Assembly (NCBI RefSeq): GCF_028688855.1
Contig: NZ_JAQTXI010000015.1
Coordinates: 1 to 64,000, forward strand
Direction: 5' to 3'
From: Neomegalonema sp.
Lineage (GTDB): Bacteria > Pseudomonadota > Alphaproteobacteria > Rhodobacterales > Rhodobacteraceae
DNA length: 64,000 nucleotides
Shown: in pieces, positions 45,947 through 54,372 of the stretch
How positions within the stretch are numbered: the stretch's first letter is position 1
Layout of the letters: every line of letters starts with the position of its first letter
Made by a program: the position numbers and the translations under genes
The notes under the pieces: model-generated
Seen by the model: the letters and a program-made list of their open reading frames with translations, nothing else
Told to the model about the DNA's origin: nothing
The model's database searches: none

Positions 45947-46740
45947 GTCTCCGCAAATCCCGGCCAGTATCGGGCGTCCGGCGTCGGGCGCCGGCCGAAG
46001 ATCGCCTGCCCGACGCGGATCACCGTGGCGCCCTCGGCGACGGCCTCCTCGAAATCTCCCGACATGCCCATGGACAGCTCCGTCAGGCCCGGACGCCCCC
46101 GCCGCGCGGCCTCGCCCAGTTCGCGCAGCCGCACGAAACAGGGACGCACCTTCGCCAGGTCGGCGCTGAACAGCGCGAGCGTCATCAGCCCTCTGGGCCG
46201 CAGCCGCGGAAAGCGGTCGAGCTGGTCCAGGAAGTCGGGCAGCTCTCCGGGCGACAGGCCGAACTTGCTCTCCTCTCCGGAGACGTTGACCTGCACGAAG
46301 ACGTCCAGATCCCGCCCTTGCTCCTCCAGACGCCGGTCGAGGGCCTCGGCCAGCCTCAGGCTGTCGAGGGCGTGGAGCTCCCGGGCGAAGAGGGCGAGCG
46401 GCTTCGTCTTGTTGGTCTGGAGATGCCCGACGATGCTCCAGTCCACATCGAGATCCCCGAGAAGCTCCCGTTTGCCGACCGCCTCCTGGATCCGGTTCTC
46501 GGCGAAGGCGCGCAGCCCCGCCGCATGGGCCAGACGCAGGACATGCGCCGGAACGGTCTTGGAGACCGGCAGAAGCCGCACCTCCTCGCGGGCTCTTCCG
46601 GCCCGCGCGCAGGCCGTCGAGATGCGGGCTTCGAGATGCGCGAGGTTTTCGGCGAAACGCGCCTGCGGATCCTCCCCGAAGCGGAGGACCTCCTCGGGCG
46701 ACAGACCGGCGGCTCCGGCGGGGGTCGCGGCCGCGCTCAC
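45943..46740 (-). CDS. yggS: YggS/PROSC-family PLP homeostasis protein
   Basis: 265 residues, about 30 longer at the N-terminus than usual. The fold is the alanine-racemase-like TIM barrel with PLP bound to Lys61 (LLPVSKTVP); FAENRIQEA, WSIVGHLQTNK and the C-terminal ELSMGMSGDFEEAV plus RVGQAIFG are family hallmarks. It has no known enzymatic activity; the family holds PLP and keeps amino-acid pools balanced. Pairing with pdxY fits a B6 unit. A downstream Met start is not obvious, so the extra N-terminus may be real or the true start may be an alternative codon near residue 28. Confidence 0.95.
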   Translation of the reverse strand: MSAAATPAGAAGLSPEEVLRFGEDPQARFAENLAHLEARISTACARAGRAREEVRLLPVSKTVPAHVLRLAHAAGLRAFAENRIQEAVGKRELLGDLDVDWSIVGHLQTNKTKPLALFARELHALDSLRLAEALDRRLEEQGRDLDVFVQVNVSGEESKFGLSPGELPDFLDQLDRFPRLRPRGLMTLALFSADLAKVRPCFVRLRELGEAARRGRPGLTELSMGMSGDFEEAVAEGATVIRVGQAIFGRRPTPDARYWPGFAET

Positions 46741-46973
46741 GGGCGCCGGCTCCCGAAGGGCGACGGGAGGGCCGACGGGGCCTCTGAGCCTGGCGTCCTC
46801 TGCGCGCCGTCTCGGGTCATGGGAAGAGCCTCCTGCGATTCAGACGTGTCCGGCGCCATGCTGGCTCGCCCGGAAGGGTCCGTCGAGAGATATTTTCCCG
46901 ACCCGGCGGCTTTGCGGCCGACGGAGCCCGGCGAGAGGGGCCTCGTATCCGGAAGATCCGCCCTCCGCGGCCT

Positions 46974-49256
46974 TCAGCCTCCCTCCTTCGCGGGATCGAA
47001 GCGCAGCAGGCGCAGGGCGTTGAGCGTCACGAGGACGGTGGCGCCGGTGTCCGCGAGGATCGCGATCCAGAGCCCCGTGATCCCGAGGATCGAGGTGACG
47101 AGGAAGACCGCCTTCAGCCCCAGCGCGACCGCCACGTTCTGACGGATGTTCGCCATGGCCGCCCGCGCCAGACGGATCAGCGCCGGAGCGTCGGTCACGC
47201 GGTCGCGGAGGATGGCGGCGTCGGCGGTCTCCAGGGCGACGTCGGTTCCCGAGCCCATCGCCACACCGACGCTCGCCTGCTTCAGCGCCGGAGCGTCGTT
47301 CACGCCGTCGCCGATCATCATGACGCCGCCTTCGGCGCTCAGGACGCGGATGGCCTCCAGCTTGTCGGCGGGAGTCATCTCGGCGCGATGCGCCATGCCC
47401 AGAGCCTCCGCGACCGCCGCCGCCGTGCGGGGATTGTCGCCGGTCAGGATGGTCGCGCCGACGCCCAGGGCCTTGAGCTGACGCACGGCCTCGGCGGCGT
47501 CGGGGCGGGGCTCGTCGCGCATCGCGATCAGCCCGAGGGCGCGGCCCCGGCGCATCACGACCACCGCCGTCTTGCCCTCGGATTCCAGCCGCGCGGCGGC
47601 CTCGGAGCCTGCGGCGTCAAGGGCGCCCTCCTCGCGGGCGAAGCGCGGAGAGGCCACCCAGGCCGCTTCTCCCGCCACCTCGGCGAAGACGCCCTTCCCG
47701 AGGATGGCCTTCGCCTTGCGGACGGCGAGCCGTTCGGCGCCCTTCTCCTCGGCGTGGGCGAGGATCGCCTTCGCCAGAGGATGCGAGGACCCTTTCTCCA
47801 CCGCCGCCGCCACCGCGAGGACTTCAGCCTCGTCGCCGCCGGGGAAGGCCGAGAGGTCGGTCACGCGCGGGCGGCCATGGGTCAGGGTGCCGGTCTTGTC
47901 GAAGGCGACGCTCCGGACCGTGGCGGCGGCCTCGATCACGGCGCCGCCCTTCATGAGGAGGCCCCGCCGCGCCCCCGCCGAGAGCGCCGAGGCGATGGAG
48001 GCCGGAACCGAGATCACCAGAGCGCAGGGGCATCCGATGAGCAGCAGCGCCAGCCCGCGATAGGTCCAGACCTCCCAGGATTGCCCGAAGAGCAGCGGCG
48101 GAACGAGGATCACGAGCGCCGAAAGCCCCACGACGGCGGGCATGTACCAGCGCGAGAAGCGGTCGATGAAGCGTTCCGTGGGAGCGCGGGCCTCCTCGGC
48201 CTCCTCGACGAGCCGGATGATGCGCGCAATGGTGTTGTCGGCCGCGGTCTTCGTCACCCGGATGCGCAGGGCGGCTTCGGCGTTGATGGAGCCCGCGAAG
48301 ACGGAATCTCCGGGGCCGCGCGTCACGGGGACGCTCTCGCCGGTCACGGGGCTTTCATCCACGCCGGACGTCCCTTCGAGGATCTCGCCATCCGCCGGGA
48401 TGCGGTCGCCGGGACGCGTCAGCACGATCTGTCCGGGCGCGAGGCTCCCGGCGGGGACTTCGCGGAGGGCGCCGCCCTCGCCCTCCAGCAGGGCGGTTTT
48501 CGGCGCCAGAGCCGCCAGAGCCCGGATGCCGTCGCGCGCCTTGCCCGCCGCCACGCCCTCCAGCACCTCGCCCACCGCGAAGAGGAAGACCACGAGGGCG
48601 GCCTCCTCGGCGGCGTCGATGAACAGCGCCCCCACCGCCGCGAGAGTCATCAGGCTTTCGATGGTGAAGGGCTGGCCCATGCGCAGCGCCGCGAAGGCGC
48701 GTTTCGCCACCGGCGCCAGCCCGATCAGACAGGCCGCCGTGAAGGCCCAGCGCCCCAGCTCCGCCGAGGTCAGAAGCTCGAAGATCCATGCGGCGGCCAG
48801 CAGCGCGCCGGTGAAGATCACCAGCCGGCCCTTCGAGGTCTCGAACCAGCGCTTGCCCCGATCCGCCGGATCGTCATGGACATGGCCGGGCGCGCCATGG
48901 CCGGAGGCGGCGGTTTTCGGGGCGTGATCATGGCCTTCGTGATCATGGCCTTCGTGGTCATGGTCGTGGTCGCCGTGATCATGGTCCTGGCGGCGCTCGG
49001 GGGATCCGGCGGCTTGGGCGCGGGGCTCCAGGGCGTAGCCGAGGGCCCTGACGGCCGCCTCCACCTCGGCGCGCGAGGTCGCCGATTCGTCGAGCCTCAG
49101 CCTGAGCCGCTCCGAGATCACGCCGACCGAAACCTCCCGCACGCCCGGCAGACGCTCGACGGCGCCCTGGATCTTCGCGGCGCAGGAGGCGCAATCCATG
49201 CCGCGCAGCGTCCATTCGCAGGCCGTCCGGTCCGCGCCTTCTCCGATCTCGTCCAT
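46974..49256 (-). CDS. zntA: Zn/Cd/Pb-exporting P1B-type ATPase
   Basis: 760 residues. An N-terminal heavy-metal-associated domain has GMDCASC (19-25); a His/Asp-rich metal-binding tract (about 91-127) follows. The membrane part carries the transport motif CPC (about 409); the catalytic core has DKTGTLTHG (about 452), TGES and GDGVNDAP (about 647). CPC with the His-rich tract indicates soft divalent metals (Zn, Cd, Pb) rather than Cu(I). It pumps metal from cytosol to periplasm using ATP. The gene is divergent from a MerR-family regulator, with a MerR-type operator between the two. The symbol is by similarity. Confidence 0.93.
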   Translation of the reverse strand: MDEIGEGADRTACEWTLRGMDCASCAAKIQGAVERLPGVREVSVGVISERLRLRLDESATSRAEVEAAVRALGYALEPRAQAAGSPERRQDHDHGDHDHDHEGHDHEGHDHAPKTAASGHGAPGHVHDDPADRGKRWFETSKGRLVIFTGALLAAAWIFELLTSAELGRWAFTAACLIGLAPVAKRAFAALRMGQPFTIESLMTLAAVGALFIDAAEEAALVVFLFAVGEVLEGVAAGKARDGIRALAALAPKTALLEGEGGALREVPAGSLAPGQIVLTRPGDRIPADGEILEGTSGVDESPVTGESVPVTRGPGDSVFAGSINAEAALRIRVTKTAADNTIARIIRLVEEAEEARAPTERFIDRFSRWYMPAVVGLSALVILVPPLLFGQSWEVWTYRGLALLLIGCPCALVISVPASIASALSAGARRGLLMKGGAVIEAAATVRSVAFDKTGTLTHGRPRVTDLSAFPGGDEAEVLAVAAAVEKGSSHPLAKAILAHAEEKGAERLAVRKAKAILGKGVFAEVAGEAAWVASPRFAREEGALDAAGSEAAARLESEGKTAVVVMRRGRALGLIAMRDEPRPDAAEAVRQLKALGVGATILTGDNPRTAAAVAEALGMAHRAEMTPADKLEAIRVLSAEGGVMMIGDGVNDAPALKQASVGVAMGSGTDVALETADAAILRDRVTDAPALIRLARAAMANIRQNVAVALGLKAVFLVTSILGITGLWIAILADTGATVLVTLNALRLLRFDPAKEGG

Positions 49257-49301
49257 GAGTCTCCACCTTCCGCCAGAGGGGCGATCGCCTTGCCGCGCAG
49301 A

Positions 49302-49332
49302 GGGCTAATCCCTATAGCGGCTAGAGCTTCAA
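49302..49332 (-). promoter_or_regulatory. MerR-type operator and zntA promoter
   Basis: On the minus strand TTGAAG (49332-49327) and TAGCCC (49307-49302) are about 19 bp apart, the long spacer typical of MerR-activated promoters. The spacer holds the imperfect dyad CCCTATAGCGGCTAGAG (49310-49326), close to the known CadR/PbrR/ZntR operator core. Confidence 0.75.
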
Positions 49333-49344
49333 GAGGATTCGCAC

Positions 49345-49779
49345 ATGTCGACCATCGGAAGACTCGGCGCGGCGGCGGGCGTGAAGGTCCCCACCATCCG
49401 TTATTACGAGAAGATCGGCCTTCTGCCGGAGGCTCCGCGCAGCGAAGGCGGACAAAGGATCTATGACCGCAAGGCCCTGAACCGGCTGAGGTTCATCCGC
49501 CATGCGCGCGACCTCGGCTTTCCTCTGGAGGCGATCCGGGATCTTCTGGAGCTTTCGGATCAGCCGCACAGCTCCTGCGCGGCGGCCGACGGCGTCGCGC
49601 GGGCGCAGCTGTCCGCCGTCAAGACCCGCATCCTGCGTCTGAAGGCGCTGGAATCGGAGCTGGAGCGCATGATCGCCGAATGCGCCCATGGCGTCATCGC
49701 GGATTGCCGGGTGATCGAGGTGCTGGGCGACCACAGCCTCTGCGGCCATGAGCATCATCCCGAAGCCGGGACGCTCTGA
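49345..49779 (+). CDS. MerR-family metal-responsive regulator, CadR/ZntR-like
   Basis: 144 residues. The MerR DNA-binding domain (VPTIRYYEKIGLLPEAPRSEGGQRIY, in two parts, 15-40) is followed by the dimer helix and metal-binding cysteines Cys78, Cys113 and Cys121, positioned as in CadR/PbrR/ZntR, with Cys133 and a terminal HEHH cluster as possible extra ligands. It probably twists the zntA promoter to activate it when Zn, Cd or Pb binds. It is divergent from zntA, 88 bp apart. Metal preference cannot be fixed from sequence. Confidence 0.93.
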   Translation: MSTIGRLGAAAGVKVPTIRYYEKIGLLPEAPRSEGGQRIYDRKALNRLRFIRHARDLGFPLEAIRDLLELSDQPHSSCAAADGVARAQLSAVKTRILRLKALESELERMIAECAHGVIADCRVIEVLGDHSLCGHEHHPEAGTL

Positions 49780-49806
49780 CAGCCGACGCCTCCAGACCGC
49801 GAAAAA

Positions 49807-49830
49807 ATGATTGCGTTATTTTGCAATCAT
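49807..49830. promoter_or_regulatory. BigR-type operator 1, before blh
   Basis: ATGATTGC (49807-49814) and GCAATCAT (49823-49830) form a perfect 8-bp inverted repeat with an 8-bp AT-rich spacer. Its inner form ATTGCG-N6-TGCAAT matches the second site at 52569. A CATAAT -10-like hexamer overlaps the right arm. Confidence 0.7.
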
Positions 49831-49910
49831 AATTACGAAACTCACAGCGAGGCCCTCGGAAGCGAGGCTCCGAGAATCGCCGCCCCGGAACCCGGATGAA
49901 GGAACCCCAG

Positions 49911-50789
49911 ATGTCGCACAAGCCGGAAGTCGCCGCCTTCTTCGATCCGCGGACCTGGTCGCTGCAATATGTCGTGGCCGATCCCGAGACGAAGGCCTGC
50001 GCGATCATCGACCCGGTCCAGGACTTCGACGAGAAATCCGGCCAGACCGCCGCCCGCCACGCCGACCGCATCCTCGCCTACGTGGCGGAGAAGGGCTATC
50101 GGGTGGAGTGGATCCTCGACACCCATCCCCATGCGGATCATTTCTCGGCGGCCTCCTGGCTCAAGGCGAGGACCGGCGCCCGCACCGCCATCGGCGAGAA
50201 GGTGGTGGAGGTCCAGAAGCTCTGGAAGGGCTTCTACAACTGGCCCGACTTCCCCGCCGACGGCTCGCAATGGGACAAGCTCTTCGCGGCGGGCGAGCGC
50301 TTCAGGGTCGGGAATCTCGACGGCTTCGTGATGTTCTCGCCGGGCCATACGCTGGCCTCGATCACCTATGTGATCGGCGACGCGGCCTTCGTCCATGACA
50401 CGCTCTTCATGCCCGACAGCGGCGCCGCCCGCGCCGACTTCCCCGGCGGAGACGCCCGCGCGCTCTGGCGTTCGATCCGGGAGATCCTCGCCCTTCCCGA
50501 CGAGACCCGCCTCTTCACCGGCCACGACTATCAGCCCGAGGGGCGCGAAGTCCTGTGGGAATCGACCGTCGCCGAGCAGAAGGCGAAGAACGTCATGGTC
50601 GCGGGCAAGACCGAAGCGGAGTTCGTCGCCCTGCGCGAGGCCCGCGACAAGACCCTGCCCATGCCGAGGCTGATCCTGCATGCGCTCCAGATCAACATGA
50701 ACGGCGGACGCCTGCCGGAGCCCGAATCCAACGGACGACGCTACCTCAAGATTCCGCTCGACCTGCTGAACGCCTCCCCCTGGGAGTGA
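49911..50789 (+). CDS. blh: Persulfide dioxygenase / sulfur transferase-type MBL protein (Blh-like)
   Basis: 292 residues from ATG 49911 (AAGGAA upstream; an upstream in-frame ATG lacks a good site). The metallo-beta-lactamase metal motif THPHADH (71-77) has His72, His74, Asp76 and His77; FSPGHT, VHDTLF and LFTGHDY supply the other ligands, as in ETHE1 and bacterial Blh. It oxidises glutathione persulfide to sulfite and glutathione. It sits behind a BigR-type operator and upstream of sulP, DUF2892, bigR and pmpAB, as in the hydrogen-sulfide detoxification operons of Agrobacterium and Xylella. Cytosolic. Confidence 0.93.
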   Translation: MSHKPEVAAFFDPRTWSLQYVVADPETKACAIIDPVQDFDEKSGQTAARHADRILAYVAEKGYRVEWILDTHPHADHFSAASWLKARTGARTAIGEKVVEVQKLWKGFYNWPDFPADGSQWDKLFAAGERFRVGNLDGFVMFSPGHTLASITYVIGDAAFVHDTLFMPDSGAARADFPGGDARALWRSIREILALPDETRLFTGHDYQPEGREVLWESTVAEQKAKNVMVAGKTEAEFVALREARDKTLPMPRLILHALQINMNGGRLPEPESNGRRYLKIPLDLLNASPWE

Positions 50790-50796
50790 CCGCGCC

Positions 50797-52560
50797 ATGA
50801 GTCCCGCCCGCCTCCTCGCCGCCCTCCGCCGTCCGCCGATCCTCGGGTGGGGCCGCGCCTACGACCGCGCCGCCCTGACGGACGATCTCCTTGCGGCGGT
50901 CATCGTGACGATCATGCTGATTCCGCAATCCCTGGCCTACGCCATGCTGGCGGGCCTGCCGCCGGAGGTCGGGCTTTACGCCTCGATCCTGCCTCTGGTC
51001 GCCTATGCGGTCTTCGGCGGCAGCCGGACTCTGGCGGTGGGTCCGGTGGCGGTGATCTCCCTGATGACCGCGGCCAGCCTCGGGCAGCTCGCGACTCAAG
51101 GGACGCCGGAGCATCTTGCGGCGGCGGCTCTTCTGGCGCTGCTCTCGGGAGGGATGCTGGTGCTGATGGGCCTGCTGCGGCTGGGCTTCCTCGCCAATTT
51201 CCTGAGCCATCCGGTGATTTCGGGCTTCATCACGGCTTCGGGGCTGCTGATCGCGGCCGGACAGCTGCGTCATCTGCTCGGCGTTCCGGGCGGCGGCGAG
51301 GCCCTGCCGCAGATCCTGACGTCTCTGGCGCGCTCGGCGGGGAGCCTCAATCCCTACGCCCTCGGGATCGGCCTCGGGACGCTCGGCTTCCTGACCTTCG
51401 CCCGGCTGAGGCTCAAGCCCCTGCTGACCCGACGGGGAGTCCCCGCGCGCGTCGCCGACATGGCCGCCAGGACCGCGCCGATCCTTTCGGTGGCCGCCGC
51501 GATCCTGCTGACGACCGCCTTCGACCTCGGGGCGAAAGGGCTGGCTCTGGTCGGGGCGGTGCCTCGGGGCCTGCCGCCGCTCGGCTGGCCGGAGGCCTCC
51601 ATGGATCTGGCGCTGAAGCTTCTGGCGCCCGCCCTCCTGATCAGCGTGATCGGCTTCGTGGAGTCGGTTTCGGTGGCCCGGACCCTCGCGGCCAGACGCC
51701 GCCAGCGCATCGAGCCCGATCAGGAGCTGATCGGCCTCGGCGCGGCCAATCTCGCGGCGGGGCTCTCCTCGGGCTATCCGGTGACGGGGGGCTTCGCGCG
51801 CTCGGTGGTGAATTTCGACGCCGGAGCCCGCACGCCGGCCGCCGGAGCCTTCACCGCGCTCGGCATCGCGGGCGCGACGCTCTGGCTGACGCCGCTTCTG
51901 GCGAATCTGCCTCAGGCGGTGCTGGCGGCGACCATCGTGGTGGCGGTGCTGTCGCTGGTGGACTTCAAGGCCCTGCGTCATGTCTGGGCCTATTCCAGGA
52001 CCGATTTCTCGGCCATGGCCGCCACGATCCTCGTGACGCTGCTCTGGGGCGTGGAGCCGGGGGTGGTCTCGGGGGTGGCGCTGTCGCTGCTGCTGCATCT
52101 CCAGCGGACCAGCAAGCCGCACATGGCGGTGGTGGGGCGAGTGCCGGGCTCGGAGCATTTCCGCAACGTCGAGCGCCATCGGGTGGTGACCAGTCCGCAT
52201 GTCCTGACGCTGCGGGTGGATGAGAGCCTCTATTTCGCCAACAGCCGCGCTCTGGAGGACAGGATTCTCGGCCTGGTCGCCGAGCGGCCCGAGATCCGTC
52301 ATGTGGTGCTGATGTGTTCGGCGGTGAACGCCATCGACGCCAGCGCGCTCGACAGCCTCGAAGCGATCAACCACCGGCTCGGGGAGGCGGGCGTGAGCTT
52401 CCACCTCAGCGAGGTGAAGGGGCCGGTCATGGACCGCCTGAACCGCTCGGATTTCCTCGGGAATCTGAGCGGGCGGGTGTTCCTCAGCCAGTATGAAGCC
52501 GCGACCGCGCTGGAGGGCGAGGCCGCCGACCAGATCCGGAAACCGGAATACGTCATCTAG
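50797..52560 (+). CDS. SulP-family anion transporter with STAS domain
   Basis: 587 residues, starting 7 bp after blh. The SulP permease (about 30-420) shows LIPQSLAYAMLAGLPPEVGLYAS and GPVAVISLMTA, followed by a C-terminal STAS domain (about 440-560; VVLMCSAVNAIDASALDSLEAI). SulP proteins carry sulfate, bicarbonate or other anions. In this operon the likely cargo is sulfate, sulfite or thiosulfate made by persulfide oxidation, which may be exported or exchanged. That is inference from context. Confidence 0.93.
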   Translation: MSPARLLAALRRPPILGWGRAYDRAALTDDLLAAVIVTIMLIPQSLAYAMLAGLPPEVGLYASILPLVAYAVFGGSRTLAVGPVAVISLMTAASLGQLATQGTPEHLAAAALLALLSGGMLVLMGLLRLGFLANFLSHPVISGFITASGLLIAAGQLRHLLGVPGGGEALPQILTSLARSAGSLNPYALGIGLGTLGFLTFARLRLKPLLTRRGVPARVADMAARTAPILSVAAAILLTTAFDLGAKGLALVGAVPRGLPPLGWPEASMDLALKLLAPALLISVIGFVESVSVARTLAARRRQRIEPDQELIGLGAANLAAGLSSGYPVTGGFARSVVNFDAGARTPAAGAFTALGIAGATLWLTPLLANLPQAVLAATIVVAVLSLVDFKALRHVWAYSRTDFSAMAATILVTLLWGVEPGVVSGVALSLLLHLQRTSKPHMAVVGRVPGSEHFRNVERHRVVTSPHVLTLRVDESLYFANSRALEDRILGLVAERPEIRHVVLMCSAVNAIDASALDSLEAINHRLGEAGVSFHLSEVKGPVMDRLNRSDFLGNLSGRVFLSQYEAATALEGEAADQIRKPEYVI

Positions 52561-52568
52561 ATCCCGGA

Positions 52569-52586
52569 ATTGCGAAAGATCGCAAT
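52569..52586. promoter_or_regulatory. BigR-type operator 2, before DUF2892-bigR-pmpAB
   Basis: ATTGCG-AAAGAT-CGCAAT is a perfect 6-bp inverted repeat with a 6-bp spacer, the same architecture as ATTGCG-N6-TGCAAT at 49810-49827. It lies 71 bp before the DUF2892 start and 8 bp after the sulP stop, so the downstream genes can be controlled separately. Confidence 0.7.
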
Positions 52587-52657
52587 CGAATTATCCTTCT
52601 CAACCCAGGACGCGCCTCGGGGCCAGCCCCGCCGCCGCGTCGCTCAAGGAGACTGCC

Positions 52658-52861
52658 ATGAAGAAGAACGTCGGCGGAATCGACCGGATGCTGCGAATCC
52701 TGCTCGGTCTGGCGCTGCTCTCGCTGCTGACGCTGCTGGAGGGCCCGGCCCGCTGGTTGGGGCTGATCGGATTCATCCCGCTGGGGACGGCGCTGTTCTC
52801 CTATTGCCCGCTCTATCGGATCTTCGGCTTCGACACCTGCCCTCTGAAGAAGGATTCCTGA
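52658..52861 (+). CDS. Small DUF2892/YgaP-like inner-membrane protein
   Basis: 67 residues, too short for many gene finders but with a good AAGGAG site before ATG 52658. Two hydrophobic helices (about 13-27 and 33-48) precede SYCPLYRIFGFDTCP, the family hallmark with Cys50 and Cys61 near the membrane. YgaP-type proteins are linked to rhodanese and sulfur-relay functions. Its TGA overlaps the start of bigR (TGATG). It likely assists sulfane-sulfur transfer or transport with PmpA/PmpB. Confidence 0.85.
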   Translation: MKKNVGGIDRMLRILLGLALLSLLTLLEGPARWLGLIGFIPLGTALFSYCPLYRIFGFDTCPLKKDS

Positions 52862-53229
52862 TGCCCCTGCTCTCGTCCGACGGCGCTGTCTTCCTCGCGT
52901 CGGGGCCCTCCCCCGACGCGGAGGCCATGCGCGCCCATGTCGGGGAGGCTTCGGCCTTCCTGAAGAAGCTCTCCAATCCGGATCGCCTGATGGTCTGTTG
53001 CGCGCTCGTGGGGGGCGAGCTTTCCGTGCGCGCTCTGGAGGATCTTCTGGGCATCCGTCAGCCGGGACTTTCGCAGCAGCTGGCCGAACTCCGGGAGGCG
53101 GGCCTGATCGAGGGCCGCAAGGAGGGACGCCAGATCTTCTATCGCCTCGCGGATCCGCGCGTGGCGGAGTTCATGTCCACGATGCACCGGCTGTTCTGCG
53201 CGGGGCCGGAGAATGGAGAGGCCTCATGA
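52861..53229 (+). CDS. bigR: BigR/SqrR-type persulfide-sensing ArsR repressor
   Basis: 122 residues. A winged-helix ArsR domain (SVRALEDLLGIRQPGLSQQLAELREAGL in two parts, 55-82) carries Cys46 and Cys47 in the first helices and Cys113 near the C-terminus. The pair Cys46/47 and Cys113 corresponds to the two redox cysteines of BigR and SqrR, which form a disulfide or tetrasulfide bridge and release DNA when persulfides rise. The two inverted repeats at 49807 and 52569 are its probable operators, so it represses both blh-sulP and its own unit. Start overlaps the previous stop; stop overlaps pmpA. Confidence 0.93.
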   Translation: MPLLSSDGAVFLASGPSPDAEAMRAHVGEASAFLKKLSNPDRLMVCCALVGGELSVRALEDLLGIRQPGLSQQLAELREAGLIEGRKEGRQIFYRLADPRVAEFMSTMHRLFCAGPENGEAS

Positions 53230-53648
53230 CGGAGTTCACGCCCCTCGAGTCCCTTGCGGGAGGCGCCCTGATCGGTCTGGCGGTGGTGCTGCTGATGGCG
53301 CTGCATGGCCGGATCGCCGGGCTTTCGGGGATTCTGGCGGGGGTCCTGCCGCCCGCCGCTTCGGATTGGCCCTGGCGCGCGGCCTTTCTGGCGGGCGCCG
53401 TGGCGGCGCCGGTCCTGCTCGGGCTCTTCTGGACGCCCGATTTCTCCAGCCCCACGCCGCGCGCCTGGTTGATTCCGGGCGGCGTGCTGGTGGGAATCGG
53501 AGTCTTCTTCGGCTCGGGCTGCACCTCGGGACACGGGATCTGCGGCAACGCGCGGCTTTCGGTCCGCTCGATCGCGGCCACCCTGACCTTCATGGCGACG
53601 GCGGGGCTCACGGTCTACCTCGTCCGCCACGTCTTCGGAGGCTTCTGA
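53226..53648 (+). CDS. pmpA: YeeE/YedE-family sulfur transporter, PmpA-like
   Basis: 140 residues, about four membrane helices. It has the YeeE motif GSGCTSGHGICGNARLS with Cys99 and Cys106, the cysteines that handle thiosulfate or sulfane sulfur in this family. Together with PmpB it forms the two halves of a YeeE-type permease. Start overlaps bigR by ATGA and pmpB starts 1 bp after its stop, so the three are coupled. It probably imports or exports reduced sulfur under BigR control. Confidence 0.9.
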   Translation: MTEFTPLESLAGGALIGLAVVLLMALHGRIAGLSGILAGVLPPAASDWPWRAAFLAGAVAAPVLLGLFWTPDFSSPTPRAWLIPGGVLVGIGVFFGSGCTSGHGICGNARLSVRSIAATLTFMATAGLTVYLVRHVFGGF

Positions 53649-53649
53649 G

Positions 53650-54090
53650 ATGGAGCGTTTTCTCTCGCCCTTCCTGATCGGACTGATCTTCGGCGCGGGC
53701 ATCGCGGTTTCGGGGATGATCAACCCGGCCAAGGTGCTGAACTTCTTCGACGTCGCCGGAACATGGGATCCTTCGCTCGCCTTCGTGATGGGCGGCGCCC
53801 TGATCGTGACGTTCATCGGCTACCGGCTGGCGTTGAAGCAGCCCGGCCCGATCTTCGGCGGAGGCTTCCAGCTGCCGACCCGCAAGGAGATCGACCGTCC
53901 TCTGGTGATCGGCTCGGCGATCTTCGGGATCGGCTGGGGCGTGGCGGGCTTCTGCCCCGGGGCCTCGATTCCGGCGCTGGGGCTGTTCCAGCCGGACGCC
54001 TGTGTCTTCGTCGCCTCGATGATCGCGGGCATCCTGATCGCCCGCGCCATCCGCAGGAGCCTCGACGCCCGGCGCGCCCTTCAGGCGTGA
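53650..54090 (+). CDS. pmpB: DUF6691/YeeE-like sulfur transporter, PmpB-like
   Basis: 146 residues, about four membrane helices. Hallmarks are IFGAGIAVSGMINPAKVLNF at the N-terminus and GWGVAGFCPGASI with Cys102, matching the PmpB half of split YeeE/YedE transporters. It is the last gene of the sulfide-detoxification cluster, starting 1 bp after pmpA. It is expected to work as a pair with PmpA in the inner membrane. Confidence 0.9.
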   Translation: MERFLSPFLIGLIFGAGIAVSGMINPAKVLNFFDVAGTWDPSLAFVMGGALIVTFIGYRLALKQPGPIFGGGFQLPTRKEIDRPLVIGSAIFGIGWGVAGFCPGASIPALGLFQPDACVFVASMIAGILIARAIRRSLDARRALQA

Positions 54091-54260
54091 GGTCGGCGCG
54101 ATTCCGGCGCGAGTCTGGCGCGCCCCCGGCGCGGACGGATTTCCGGATCACGTTCGCGCTCTGCGTCGCGCCGTCGCAGCGCGGCGTCGGGGATGGACGC
54201 GGAGACCTCCGGAACCGGCTTCCGGCCCGCCCTGAGGCGCATCCGGGAAAAATCATGTCC

Positions 54261-54286
54261 TTGCGCTTCAGGATTGAAGCGCAAGA
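54261..54286. terminator. 10-bp stem hairpin before the giant transferase gene
   Basis: CTTGCGCTTC and GAAGCGCAAG form a perfect 10-bp stem with a 6-base loop in the 282-bp gap after pmpB. It may end the sulfur operon or belong to the leader of the next gene; a mildly AT-rich stretch follows (CTATTTTC at about 54300). Confidence 0.45.
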
Positions 54287-54372
54287 CGGAAAGACCTTCG
54301 CTATTTTCAAACCGGCTCTCAAGGCCTACAAGCCTGGTGATGGATCTTCGTTCAGGGTCAACAGGGCTTTCG

